Shown in pieces: positions 35,647-44,304 of a stretch of 64,000 bases of DNA. The stretch lies in contig NZ_RQWN01000001.1 of NCBI RefSeq assembly GCF_003977755.1, positions 946,995 through 1,010,994 of the forward strand. The letters are read 5' to 3'. The DNA comes from Haloterrigena salifodinae (GTDB taxonomy: Archaea; Halobacteriota; Halobacteria; Halobacteriales; Natrialbaceae). The translations under genes and the position numbers were made by a program. The number at the start of each line of letters is the position of its first letter. The first letter of the stretch is position 1. The notes beneath the pieces were generated by a model. The model did not search any database, was not told the origin of the DNA, and was given only the letters and a program-made list of their open reading frames with translations.

Positions 35647-36678
35647 TCAGTCGAGATAGCCGAGTTCGGTCAGCGCATCCTGCAGCGTGACGATTCGAAG
35701 GTCGTGATCGAGGGCCGTCTCGATGGTAAATTCGATCCGCTCGGCGGGGAGCGTATCGTACTCGCTGTGACCGCCGACGATTCCGAGGACATCCTCGGAC
35801 GCGACGGTCGCCATGAACGTCTCGATCTCTTCGGGCGTCGATCGATCCGTTTCGATGTACCGACGGTGCAATTGCATCGGCTCGAGGTCGTCGATCGGGT
35901 TGAGCCCACCGACGCCGGTCCGGTAGTTCGGGACGGCGTCGTAGTACTCCGGGATGAGGGATTCGACGAGTCCGTCGGTGCGCCCGTACGGGTAGACGAA
36001 CCCGGTCACGTCGATCCCCCAGTCTTCGATTCGGCGCTTCGAATCGGCGAGGATCGTCCGCAGGAACGATTCGGTGTAGCGGACGTACGCGGGGTTGGTC
36101 GCATCGAGCGGTTGGTCGATCGGCTCCTCGAGGCGGATGTACTGGCCTTTGTCGTCGGAGCCCTTCCCGGCGACCGTCGCCTCGACCGTACGTTCGCCGT
36201 CGAACAGTACGATCGGATCGCCCACGTGATCGCCGTGGCGATTCGTCTCGACGTAGATTCGGTCATGGCCGGCCTCCGCGTCGGACTCGAGGCGAATCCG
36301 TCCGACCGATCGATGTCTATTCGTGTGTGACATTACCTCCCACCCGGCGTCGTGCAGTTCTCCGACGTGGTGCGGATTCAAATTGCCTGACGACTGCACG
36401 AGATCGGGACAGGCGCCGATACACGCGGGGACATCGTATCGCTCGTGAACGGGGTACGTCATCGTGTAGTCTTCGATCTTCGAATCGTCATATGTGAAGA
36501 CGACCATCCCCGCGTCGCCGGTCCGTTCAGGAGCGTTTCGTCCGTCTCTCGGTTCCCGTTCAGGGCTCGAATCCTGTTCAGGGTCGTCATCACCGTTGCT
36601 GGACCCTGTCGGATGGAAGCATCCCGCCATTCCCAGTATCGTCGCCGTTCCCGCGGCGAGAGCGTTTCGTCGATTCAC
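35647..36678 (-). CDS. Tat-exported polysaccharide-deacetylase-like lipoprotein
   Basis: A 343-aa protein read leftwards. The N-terminus MNRRNALAAGTATILGMAGC carries a twin-arginine signal and an archaeal lipobox with C20. The NodB-type domain has the Asp pair in MVVFTYDDSKIED and the His motif SHTNRH, with late VYPYGRTDG and VGGHSEYDTLP. The long insertion between the metal motifs (about 120-200) is unusual. Likely role: cell-surface glycan or exopolysaccharide modification. A strong AT-rich promoter region (CTTATAAG, 36717-36724 complement) lies about 40 nt upstream. It sits between the intact ADH and a decayed ADH tail. Confidence 0.85.
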   Translation of the reverse strand: MNRRNALAAGTATILGMAGCFHPTGSSNGDDDPEQDSSPEREPRDGRNAPERTGDAGMVVFTYDDSKIEDYTMTYPVHERYDVPACIGACPDLVQSSGNLNPHHVGELHDAGWEVMSHTNRHRSVGRIRLESDAEAGHDRIYVETNRHGDHVGDPIVLFDGERTVEATVAGKGSDDKGQYIRLEEPIDQPLDATNPAYVRYTESFLRTILADSKRRIEDWGIDVTGFVYPYGRTDGLVESLIPEYYDAVPNYRTGVGGLNPIDDLEPMQLHRRYIETDRSTPEEIETFMATVASEDVLGIVGGHSEYDTLPAERIEFTIETALDHDLRIVTLQDALTELGYLD

Positions 36679-36855
36679 AGACCGGGTGTCAACTGTCCAT
36701 TATATGAATAGTTGCTTTCTTATAAGAGGGATGGGAAATATAGCCTCCAAATATACATGGTTGATCATGTTTGTTAGACATGCAACAACTGTAATCGAAG
36801 TACTAAATCGGACGCTTGACGGCCTATAAGCTCGAAACGAAAAATGCGGGCCGAT

Positions 36856-36947
36856 ATCGTAACTCACGAAACGTTGCCGTCTCCGATCGACCAGCGGCGA
36901 TGAGCAACTACGAGACTCGCGGCGTGGACGCCGTGACGGTGCTATAA
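36856..36947 (+). pseudogene. Decayed 3-prime end of an alcohol dehydrogenase
   Basis: The + strand from 36856 to the TAA at 36945-36947 reads IVTHETL, one frameshift, then VSDRPAAMSNYETRGVDAVT-VL-stop. This matches the C-terminal LVTRRVELEDVSDRLAAMSD-YETQGFEVVTAF of the intact ADH at 34513. No upstream coding part of an ADH is recognisable before it; instead there is AT-rich DNA. It is a relic of a second ADH or of a duplicated gene end left by an insertion. Confidence 0.7.
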
Positions 36948-36979
36948 GCGACGGCGCCCCGAACGTGATCCGATCGGCG

Positions 36980-37909
36980 TTATCGACTCTCTTCCGATCT
37001 GTCCGCTCTGGCCTGCTCGTTCGTAACGCGGTCCTCGCGGGTGAACAGGAACCGATCGAACGTCTCCGCGTACGAACCGAGCACCGGCTCGCCGGCGGCC
37101 GTGTCGATCCCGACGGTCCGCGACGTCGCGGCCGTCGCGTACTCGTCCGCGGCGATGTTCGGATCGTAGGCGGCGAACGTCACGTCGGTATCGCCCTTGT
37201 CGTACGCGTAGAGGAGCACGTAGTGACCCTCGACGACGTTTGCACCGGTGATGGTCACCCCCGCTGATCCGTACTCGTCGATCGCGGCGCGGAGCTCGCG
37301 CGCCTGCGACCGGTAGTCGATCCGTTCCGGACGGAGGAGCGGCAATCGCTGTACCCACGAGTCGACGTCGGTGAACTGGCTTCGGTGAAACCGTTCAATA
37401 TCGTCCCGCACGGGCGTCGCGGATCGGTCGACCGGCACGTCGATCTGAGTGATCTCGCTGGTCGAGTCCCGGTCGACGGGAACGGCGGCCGGTACTTCGG
37501 CGTACCACTGCGCGACCGCGGCCATGCCGTAGCAGTACCCCTTAGTTCCGAACAACCAGTCGGCGTTCGAGAGGAGCCGATCGACGATCGCGCCGATCCC
37601 CGACCGCAGCGCTCCGTCCGACGAGCGCCCGCCCAAGTCGAGAAACGACGGGCTCACGACCGATGCCAGGCGATCTCGGAGGTCGCTCCGGGAGACGAGC
37701 TCGCTCGGCGACGGCGACTCGGGGGGCGTCGCGTAGTTATCGAACCCGAACCCGTCGATGGCTGGATCGAACGCGACCGCGTCGGCGTCCGAATCGGGCT
37801 CGGAATCCGACGCGAACGGACCGTACTCTCGCGCCGCGATCGACAGCGCGCCCGCGCCGGTCGAAAGCGAGAGCGCGCCGAGCAGTCGACGACGAGTCAG
37901 TCGAGTCAT
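36980..37909 (-). CDS. Tat-exported putative papain-like cysteine protein
   Basis: A 309-aa protein read leftwards, starting MTRLTRRRLLGALSLSTGAG, a twin-arginine signal. The mature part has C126 in GYCYGMAAVAQWY, H229 in VEGHYVLLYAYDKGD and Asp/Asn in FAAYDPNI (D249, N251), spaced like the Cys-His-Asn/Asp triad of C39/papain-like peptidases. The family is not one I can name with confidence. Likely an exported peptidase or amidase. It and the neighbouring deacetylase are both surface proteins, suggesting a small cell-envelope module. Confidence 0.7.
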   Translation of the reverse strand: MTRLTRRRLLGALSLSTGAGALSIAAREYGPFASDSEPDSDADAVAFDPAIDGFGFDNYATPPESPSPSELVSRSDLRDRLASVVSPSFLDLGGRSSDGALRSGIGAIVDRLLSNADWLFGTKGYCYGMAAVAQWYAEVPAAVPVDRDSTSEITQIDVPVDRSATPVRDDIERFHRSQFTDVDSWVQRLPLLRPERIDYRSQARELRAAIDEYGSAGVTITGANVVEGHYVLLYAYDKGDTDVTFAAYDPNIAADEYATAATSRTVGIDTAAGEPVLGSYAETFDRFLFTREDRVTNEQARADRSEESR

Positions 37910-38166
37910 GGTATGGGTTGAGTACGGGCTGTCCGAAGTGGCGACCCCACGGCTCGAGCGCCGGGATACGGCGGCTAATCGACTCGTCCAACTCCGCAGT
38001 TCCGTAAGGACGGTCGCACTTCCTCCAGTTCGGTCTGTCGCCGATCGACGATATATACACAGGGCCTGCGACTGCCACGCCGTCGCCGGCCTCGATCCAT
38101 TCGAACACGTTCACTTTCACCTCGCTGTCCAAACTCTCTTACATACCGGCCCCGGAGACGACGGTA

Positions 38167-40935
38167 ATGAGCGGGAACGACGGCCTCGAGTTGCCGATCG
38201 CCGACGACGCCCTCCCCTTCGATCCCGACGCCGTCACGATCGAGGACCGTGACGTCTTCGACCTCCTCGAGCCGGCGGTCCAGGAGTGGTGGCTCGAGGA
38301 GTTCGGCGAGTACGTTCCCGAGAACGAGGGCTTCTTCACGCCGCCCCAGCAGGGGGCGATCCCGAAGATCCACGAGGGGACGAACACGCTGGTCTGTGCG
38401 CCGACCGGGAGCGGGAAAACGATGTCGTCGTTCCTCTCGATCATCAACTACCTGTACGAACGCGACCGCGACACCGAGGACGGCCTCGAGAACTCCGTCT
38501 ACTGCCTCTACGTTTCACCCCTCAAATCGCTGGCCAACGACATCCACCGCAATCTCGAGGTGCCCCTCGAAGGGATCGAATCCGTCGTCGCCGAGCGGGA
38601 CGACGGGGCGGAAATGGGCGAGATCCGCCACGCCATCCGCCACGGCGACACCTCCTCGAGCGACCGCCAGAAGATGCTCGAGGAGACGCCCCACATCCTC
38701 AACACGACGCCCGAGACGCTCGCCATTCTGCTCAACTCGCCGAAATTCCGTGAGAAGCTGCGGACCGTCGAGTACGTCATCGTCGACGAGATCCACTCGC
38801 TGGCCGCGGGTAAGCGCGGGACCCACCTGTCGGTGAGCCTTGAGCGACTCGAGGCGATGGTCGACCACGACATCACCAGGATCGGCTGCTCGGCGACGAT
38901 CGAACCGCTCGAGGGGGTCGCAGAGTTCCTCGTCGGACGGGACGAACCCGGCGGGCCATCGAGAGACTACGAAATCGTCGACGCCCGCTTCGCCCGCGAG
39001 TTCGACATCGAACTCGAGTGTCCGACCGACGACCTGATCCACACGCCCCGCGAGGTCGTTCAGGAGCGATTCTACCGGATGCTCCACGAGCACATTCAGG
39101 AGCACACGAACACGATCGTCTTTACGAACACCCGCTCGGGCGCCGAACGGGTGTTGCACAACCTGCGCGAGGGGTTCGACGCCTACGATGAGGAGAACTC
39201 TGGCTGTCACCACGGCAGCCTCTCGAAGGACGTCCGCCACGACGTCGAGAAGCGGCTGAAGGAGGGAAGCCTCGACGTGGTGACCTCCTCGACCTCGCTG
39301 GAGTTGGGGATCGACATGCCCCACGTCGACCTCGTGGTGCAGGTCGGCTCGCCCAAGTCCGTCGCCGCCTTGCTCCAGCGCGTCGGCCGCGCGGGTCACC
39401 GCGTCGGCCAGACGGTGACCGGTCGAGTCATCGCCCTGGATCGGGACGAACTCCTCGAGTGCGCCGTGATGCTCAAGAAGGCCGAGGACGGGTTCGTCGA
39501 CTCCGTCTCGATCCCGGAGAACGCACAGGACGTCGCCGCCCAGCACGTCTACGGGATGGCCATCGCCGAGATTCGGCCCGAGAGCGAGGTGGTCGGCATC
39601 CTCCGGCGGGCCTACCCCTACCGGAATTACAGCGACGAGGAGTGGGAGTCGCTCGCCCGGTACCTCACCGCCGACTACGCGGGCCTCGAGGACAAGAACG
39701 TCTACGCGAAGATCTGGTGCGACGAGAACGATCCGCCCAGTGGCGAGCACCACCACGAGGAGTACCCCGTCGGACGGCCGCTGATCGGCAAGCGCGGCCG
39801 GCTGGCTCGCGTCATTTACATGACCAACATCGGGACGATTCCCGACTCCTTCACCTGTGACGTCAAGACCCGCGCCGGCGACGAGTGGGTCGGGCAGTTA
39901 GACGAGAACTACCTCGACACGCTCGAGAAAGGGGACGTCTTCGTCCTCGGGGGCGACCACTTCGAGTATCGGTACCGACGGGGCTCGAAGGTCTACGTCG
40001 ACCGCACGAGCGCGCGACCGACCGTCCCCTCGTGGTACTCCGAGCGGCTGCCGCTCTCCTACGATCTCGGGCGGGAGATCCTCGCGTTCCAGGGCAATCT
40101 CCTCGAGCGCTACGACGCGGGCGGTCCGCCGCGAGTCCGCGCGTGGCTCCGTGAGTTCCCGCTGGACGACGACAGCGTGCGTGCGATCGCGCGGCTGTTC
40201 GAACACCAGCTCCGGTACGCGGGGAACGAGAGCGTCAGCACGACCGACCGCCTCGCGATCGAGGTCGTCCGGGACCGCGACGAGTACGAGCGCCACTATT
40301 ACGTCCACTCCGCCTACGGCCGGAAGTTCAACGACGGGTTCTCGCGGCTGCTTGCCTACCGATGCGCCCAGGAGGCCACCGCCAACGTTCGCGTCGCCGT
40401 CGCCGACAACGGGTTCGTCCTCTCGATGCCCCTCAATCGGAAGGTCGACGTCGAGGGGATCCTCGAGGACCTCGAGGCCGACGACGTCCGCGAGGATCTT
40501 CGGAGCGCGCTCTCCGGCACTGACCTCCTCCAGCGGTACTTCCGGATCAACGCGACCCGCTCGCTGATGATCTTAAAGCGCTACAAGGGCTACGAGAAAT
40601 CGGCGAGCGAACAGCAGGTCTCGAGCGAGATGCTGCTCGGTTTTGCCGAGGACCTCGAGGACTTTGCGGTCATCGAAGAGACCTACCGCGAAATCCTCGA
40701 GGACAAACTCAACGTCACGGAGATCGAGGAAATCGTCGGCGACATCGCAACCGGCGAGATCGCGGTCGAACGCACGCTGCTCGACTCGCCGACGCCGCGA
40801 GCGTTCGGGCTGGCGACGCTGTCGGCCAGCGACGTCGTTCTCGCCGAAGACGAGAGCGCCGCCCTGCAGGCGTTTCACGAGCACGTCCTCGAGGAGATCG
40901 GCGAGGAGTCGCTTCGCGGACTCTCTACGGACTAG
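38167..40935 (+). CDS. lhr: Lhr-type ATP-dependent helicase
   Basis: A 922-aa superfamily-2 helicase. Motif I is APTGSGKT (78-85), motif II VDEIH in YVIVDEIHSLAAGKRGTHLS, motif III GCSATIE, motif V TSSTSLELGIDMPHVDLVVQ and motif VI LLQRVGRAGHR. The winged helix and the Lhr core domain (YLTADYAGLEDKNVYAKIW ... LIGKRGRLARVIYMTNIGTI) follow. Lhr is a 3-prime to 5-prime helicase active on DNA/RNA and implicated in repair. TATA-like CTTACATA at 38135-38143 lies about 25 nt before the start. Confidence 0.95.
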   Translation: MSGNDGLELPIADDALPFDPDAVTIEDRDVFDLLEPAVQEWWLEEFGEYVPENEGFFTPPQQGAIPKIHEGTNTLVCAPTGSGKTMSSFLSIINYLYERDRDTEDGLENSVYCLYVSPLKSLANDIHRNLEVPLEGIESVVAERDDGAEMGEIRHAIRHGDTSSSDRQKMLEETPHILNTTPETLAILLNSPKFREKLRTVEYVIVDEIHSLAAGKRGTHLSVSLERLEAMVDHDITRIGCSATIEPLEGVAEFLVGRDEPGGPSRDYEIVDARFAREFDIELECPTDDLIHTPREVVQERFYRMLHEHIQEHTNTIVFTNTRSGAERVLHNLREGFDAYDEENSGCHHGSLSKDVRHDVEKRLKEGSLDVVTSSTSLELGIDMPHVDLVVQVGSPKSVAALLQRVGRAGHRVGQTVTGRVIALDRDELLECAVMLKKAEDGFVDSVSIPENAQDVAAQHVYGMAIAEIRPESEVVGILRRAYPYRNYSDEEWESLARYLTADYAGLEDKNVYAKIWCDENDPPSGEHHHEEYPVGRPLIGKRGRLARVIYMTNIGTIPDSFTCDVKTRAGDEWVGQLDENYLDTLEKGDVFVLGGDHFEYRYRRGSKVYVDRTSARPTVPSWYSERLPLSYDLGREILAFQGNLLERYDAGGPPRVRAWLREFPLDDDSVRAIARLFEHQLRYAGNESVSTTDRLAIEVVRDRDEYERHYYVHSAYGRKFNDGFSRLLAYRCAQEATANVRVAVADNGFVLSMPLNRKVDVEGILEDLEADDVREDLRSALSGTDLLQRYFRINATRSLMILKRYKGYEKSASEQQVSSEMLLGFAEDLEDFAVIEETYREILEDKLNVTEIEEIVGDIATGEIAVERTLLDSPTPRAFGLATLSASDVVLAEDESAALQAFHEHVLEEIGEESLRGLSTD

Positions 40936-41454
40936 ACGCTCGAGCGCGTCAGTCGTTTCGCACTCTATCGGAATCGTCGACTCTCGTCACGTATCCGGAG
41001 CGATATGCTCAGTCGAACTGATCGTCTATCGGTCGGTCCTCTTCGAGAGGAGTGTCTAACAACATACGCCCTACAACTACCATCAAACACCTATTCATAG
41101 ATGTACTCAAATATATAGGAATGGTTTCATTATGGAGGACATATAGTGAAATACGCAATAGAGGGCATATAGGGCCCGATAACCCCGGACGAATGGGGTC
41201 CAACTAACGTCGTCTTCTCCAAAAGTGGTTGGAGAGGATAAATGCCCTAAAATAGGCCAAGGGATACTCTAGCTCCGCTGCGGGAATTATGGGGAAATTT
41301 ATCCCAGAAATACCAGCCATATGATCGTAGGGCCCTAACATAACATATTCGACAATCGTCGCTGGCGAGTAGACCGTCGATCGCCGGTGCCTGTGTTCGA
41401 TTGAATTCGTCTTTCGTGGGAAAATACATATGTTGTCCTCACGTCGCTTGTGGT
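40936..41454. other. AT-rich gene-poor gap before the catabolic island
   Basis: This 519-nt stretch has no coding frame with haloarchaeal codon use and is markedly AT-richer than its flanks from about 41060. It contains repeated short words (ACATATAG, GCATATAG, then TAGGGCCC twice, about 155 nt apart) and a hairpin TCTCCA-N8-TGGAGA near 41215-41235. ATAC-rich AAAATACATATG about 25-35 nt before 41455 is the likely promoter of the amidohydrolase. It looks like a decayed insertion or integration scar rather than a gene. Confidence 0.45.
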
Positions 41455-42324
41455 ATGAGTTCTCCCACCGTACTCGAGGAGTCGCGCGCGATCGACACAC
41501 ACGCTCACCAGCCGACCAGCGAGTTCCTCCACGACGCGGGGGGACAGATGATGCGGGACGCGGCCGATCGGTTCGGCGCCGACCTCGAGCCGGACACGTA
41601 CGAAAACATGATCGAGGAGTATCGAGAGGCCGGGGTCGGCCGGGCCGTGTTGCTCGGCTGGGACGCGGAAACGAACACAGGCAATCCTCCCGTGCCGAAC
41701 GACTACGTCGCCGAGGTCCGCGACGAGTATTCCGACTTCTTCATCGGGTTCGGCTCCGTCGATCCGCTCAAAGACGATTGCGTCGAGGAGGCGATCCGCT
41801 GCGTCGAGGATCTGAATCTCTCCGGGTTCAAGTTCCAGCAGATCGCCCAGGGGTTCGACCCATCCGGCCCCGAGCACGAGGAGCTGTGGGCGACCATCGA
41901 GGATCTCGGGGTTCCCGTCGTCTTTCACGGGGGAAACTCCACCCTCGGCGCGTGTTCTCCGGGCGGTCGTGGCCTGAAGATCAAGTACGGCAACCCGATG
42001 TTGATCGACGACGTGGCGGCCGATTACCCGGATCTCCAGATTCTTATCGCACATCCCGCCTACCCGTGGGAGAAAGAACAGCTCGCGATCTGCCAGCAGA
42101 AGGGCAACGTCTACATGGATCTCTCGGGGTGGATGCCGAGGTACATCGACGAGCAGGTGCTGCAGTACGCCAAGTCCCTCCTCGCGGACAAGGTCATGTT
42201 CGGGACCGACTACCCGATGCTCGAGCCGGAACCATGGCTCGAGCAGTTCGCCGCCCTCGACTTCGACGAGGAAATCCAGCGGAAAATCCTCTGGGAGAAC
42301 GCCGAGGAGTTCCTCGATCTGTAG
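41455..42324 (+). CDS. ACMSD-type amidohydrolase (putative decarboxylase/hydrolase)
   Basis: A 289-aa cytosolic amidohydrolase-2 protein from ATG 41455. Metal-site HxH is AIDTHAHQPTSEF, then the His of VVFHGGNS, the His of ILIAHPAYPW, and the late Asp in VMFGTDYPMLEPE. This group comprises non-oxidative decarboxylases of aromatic acids (gamma-resorcylate or ACMSD type) and related lactonases. Its place at the head of an IclR-linked catabolic island supports a ring-acid or ring-cleavage substrate, which cannot be named from sequence. A distantly related Tat-exported homologue is at 11362. Confidence 0.88.
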   Translation: MSSPTVLEESRAIDTHAHQPTSEFLHDAGGQMMRDAADRFGADLEPDTYENMIEEYREAGVGRAVLLGWDAETNTGNPPVPNDYVAEVRDEYSDFFIGFGSVDPLKDDCVEEAIRCVEDLNLSGFKFQQIAQGFDPSGPEHEELWATIEDLGVPVVFHGGNSTLGACSPGGRGLKIKYGNPMLIDDVAADYPDLQILIAHPAYPWEKEQLAICQQKGNVYMDLSGWMPRYIDEQVLQYAKSLLADKVMFGTDYPMLEPEPWLEQFAALDFDEEIQRKILWENAEEFLDL

Positions 42325-42493
42325 TCCGTCGGCCGTCTGCGGGCCGTCAGTCCGCGCCATCCGATCGCCTTGCCACGGAGTGCTACCTATCGACTCGTGT
42401 CTACCGAGCGAGTTGCTCGGGTCTCGGGGAACCGACTTCTCCACTCTCGTTCGAATTACGGAAACAACCGCCGTCGCGAACGCGCCCAATTGA

Positions 42494-42515
42494 ATTACAA
42501 TGGTACTTCTGTAAT
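42494..42515. promoter_or_regulatory. Dyad site 1 (ATTACA-N3-GTAC-N3-TGTAAT)
   Basis: A 22-bp dyad with outer arms ATTACA/TGTAAT and centre GTAC. A second site of identical geometry follows 44 bp downstream (42538). Two equal dyads four helical turns apart look like a regulator-binding pair. It lies in the convergent 512-nt gap between the amidohydrolase and the IclR gene, where no gene start is evident; the rest of that gap holds no supportable gene. Confidence 0.55.
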
Positions 42516-42537
42516 CCGACATCTCTCACAGCAATAT

Positions 42538-42559
42538 ATTACACCGATACTGCTGTAAG
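42538..42559. promoter_or_regulatory. Dyad site 2 (ATTACA-N3-ATAC-N3-TGTAAG)
   Basis: The same 22-bp geometry as site 1 with one changed outer base (TGTAAG) and centre ATAC. It is 44 bp from site 1, on the same face of the helix. The word TACTNCTGTAA is shared by both. Confidence 0.55.
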
Positions 42560-42836
42560 TCCAGGTTGATTGGATCGTGGGATTGACGGCGGAATCTCGG
42601 AACTAGCACTCGAGACGCCGAATACGAGAAGTATCTGACATCGAAGATCGATGTATGCGGAATGCCGTTCGAAAGATTCGAACGCGATAGCGATGAGTCG
42701 GCGTCGAACCGGCGGGAGAGAGCGCGAGTTCGACGGAGACGAGTCGGTGAGTTCAGTGACGAGAGATTGGACCGAGTTCGGTGACGAGACGAGTGGGTAA
42801 GGGTGAGCGCTGGGACGAGCGAGCGACGATGGGCCG

Positions 42837-43604
42837 CTACGAGTGGGCGAGGTTGATCTCCACTTCGTTGGTCGCACCGAGCAGGAGGGATGGAAGTTCC
42901 TCGGTCATCAGGTCGTCGCGGAGTCGGTTCGCGGGGCCGGCGACGCTGATCGCGCCGATGGCCGTCCCCGACTCGTTTCTGATCGGGGCGCCGACGGCGT
43001 GGACGCCGATGACCGATTCCTCGCGGTTGAACGCGTATCCTCTGTCGCGGATCGTCGCGAGCTGGTCGTAGAGCGTGTCGCGCTCGGTGATCGTCTGGTC
43101 GGTCTGTGCGGCGAGGCCGTAGTCCTCGAGGATCGACTCGATGCGGTCGTCGGGCAGGTGCGCGAGGATGGCTTTGCCGGCGGCGAACTGGTGGAGATAC
43201 GTCCGCTGTCCGATCCGCGCGTGGGTCTTGACGGAGTGTCGTCCTTCGGCGCCGTAGATGTGGACGCCCATTCCGCGCTCTTCGATCACACACCAGACTT
43301 TCTCGTTGGTTTCCGCGGCGAGTTCGTCGACTTTGGGTCTGGCGACGTCGTACAACCGGTGGCGGTTGCGCACGTGAATGCCGTAGTCGAGGAACCACGT
43401 ACTGATGCGGTAGACATCGCCCTCCCGGACGAGCAGCCCCCGCGACTCGAGTGTTTTCACGTGCCGGTGAACCGTACTCTTCGCGAGGCCGAGTTCGTCG
43501 GCGATGTCGGTGATCCCGGCGCCGTCGTCGCGTTTGAGCACGTCGACGATGTCGAAGGCCGTCTCGACGGTTTCGACCGGCCTGTGTTGGGATTCGCTTA
43601 CCAT
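42837..43604 (-). CDS. IclR-family transcriptional regulator
   Basis: A 255-aa protein read leftwards from ATG at 43604. The HTH is ITDIADELGLAKSTVHRHVK (about 31-50) and the ligand-binding IclR domain follows (TYLHQFAAGKAILAHLPDDR, GYAFNREESVIGVHAVGAPI). IclR proteins usually control catabolism of aromatic or small organic acids; this one likely governs genes of the island. The gene is immediately upstream (96 nt) of no other gene on its strand; the HD protein ends 97 nt before its start. Confidence 0.93.
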   Translation of the reverse strand: MVSESQHRPVETVETAFDIVDVLKRDDGAGITDIADELGLAKSTVHRHVKTLESRGLLVREGDVYRISTWFLDYGIHVRNRHRLYDVARPKVDELAAETNEKVWCVIEERGMGVHIYGAEGRHSVKTHARIGQRTYLHQFAAGKAILAHLPDDRIESILEDYGLAAQTDQTITERDTLYDQLATIRDRGYAFNREESVIGVHAVGAPIRNESGTAIGAISVAGPANRLRDDLMTEELPSLLLGATNEVEINLAHS

Positions 43605-43700
43605 GCGTTGGCAATCGTGATGAATCGGCAAAAAGCTGTTCCCGCTGTTCGAACGCCTCCCGGTTCGATTCGGCGAACCCGCGCCGGGGCGGTCGAACGA

Positions 43701-44300
43701 CTACGAGGTCTGGGAGTACTTCTCGACCCACTCCTGGAGCGTGATCCCCATCGTCGCCTGCGTGATGGCGTTCGACGACGCGGAATTCGCGCTCTTGACG
43801 AGTTCGGCCTCGAGCGTGCGCGTGGGGACCTCGCCGAGGAAGTGCGGGATCGCGCGTTGCACGGCGAGCGGACAGCCGACCTCGTGGGCGAGGGCGTACC
43901 CCGAGATGGAGTGGGGGATCTCCTCACTGACGTATCGCGGATTGGGGTCGGCGAGCAGTTCGTCGTCCACGAAGTCGGGGTACTCATAGCACTTGCCGAC
44001 GTCGTGGAGGAGACACGCGGCGACGATCACGTCGACGTCGGGGTCGGCGCCGTGGAACGCCCGCTGTTCGCGGGCGGTCTCGAGCGCGATACGCGCGACG
44101 CCGCGAACGTGTTCGACGTTCGTGACCTCGTGGATGTTCCAGGCGTAGGGGATGTCCTCGACGTCTCGCCAACCGCCGCGCTCTAACCCGAGCACCCACG
44201 CTTCGACGACCCGTTCGCGCAGGTCGTCGTCGTCGATCCGCTCGAGTTCGGGAAGCGCGTCGCGGACCTGACTCTCGAAGTCGCGGTCGGTGTTAGACAT
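43701..44300 (-). CDS. HD-domain protein, final Asp not conserved
   Basis: A 199-aa protein read leftwards from ATG at 44300. HD-domain residues: His in NVEHVRGVARIAL, His-Asp in AACLLHDVGKCYEYP, His in IPHSISGYALAHEVG, and H in AIPHFLGEVP. The last helix, LEAELVKSANSASSNAIT, has Asn/Ser where HD phosphohydrolases usually have Asp. The gene starts 5 nt after the EthD-duplication gene stops, so they form an operon. Role in the island unknown. Confidence 0.85.
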   Translation of the reverse strand: MSNTDRDFESQVRDALPELERIDDDDLRERVVEAWVLGLERGGWRDVEDIPYAWNIHEVTNVEHVRGVARIALETAREQRAFHGADPDVDVIVAACLLHDVGKCYEYPDFVDDELLADPNPRYVSEEIPHSISGYALAHEVGCPLAVQRAIPHFLGEVPTRTLEAELVKSANSASSNAITQATMGITLQEWVEKYSQTS

Positions 44301-44304
44301 GCGA

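Noticed and set aside
41204-41500. Leftward frame of 98 codons in the AT-rich gap
   Set aside because: Crosses the promoter and start of the amidohydrolase gene, has AT-type codons and no recognisable motif; could be a relic but unsupported.
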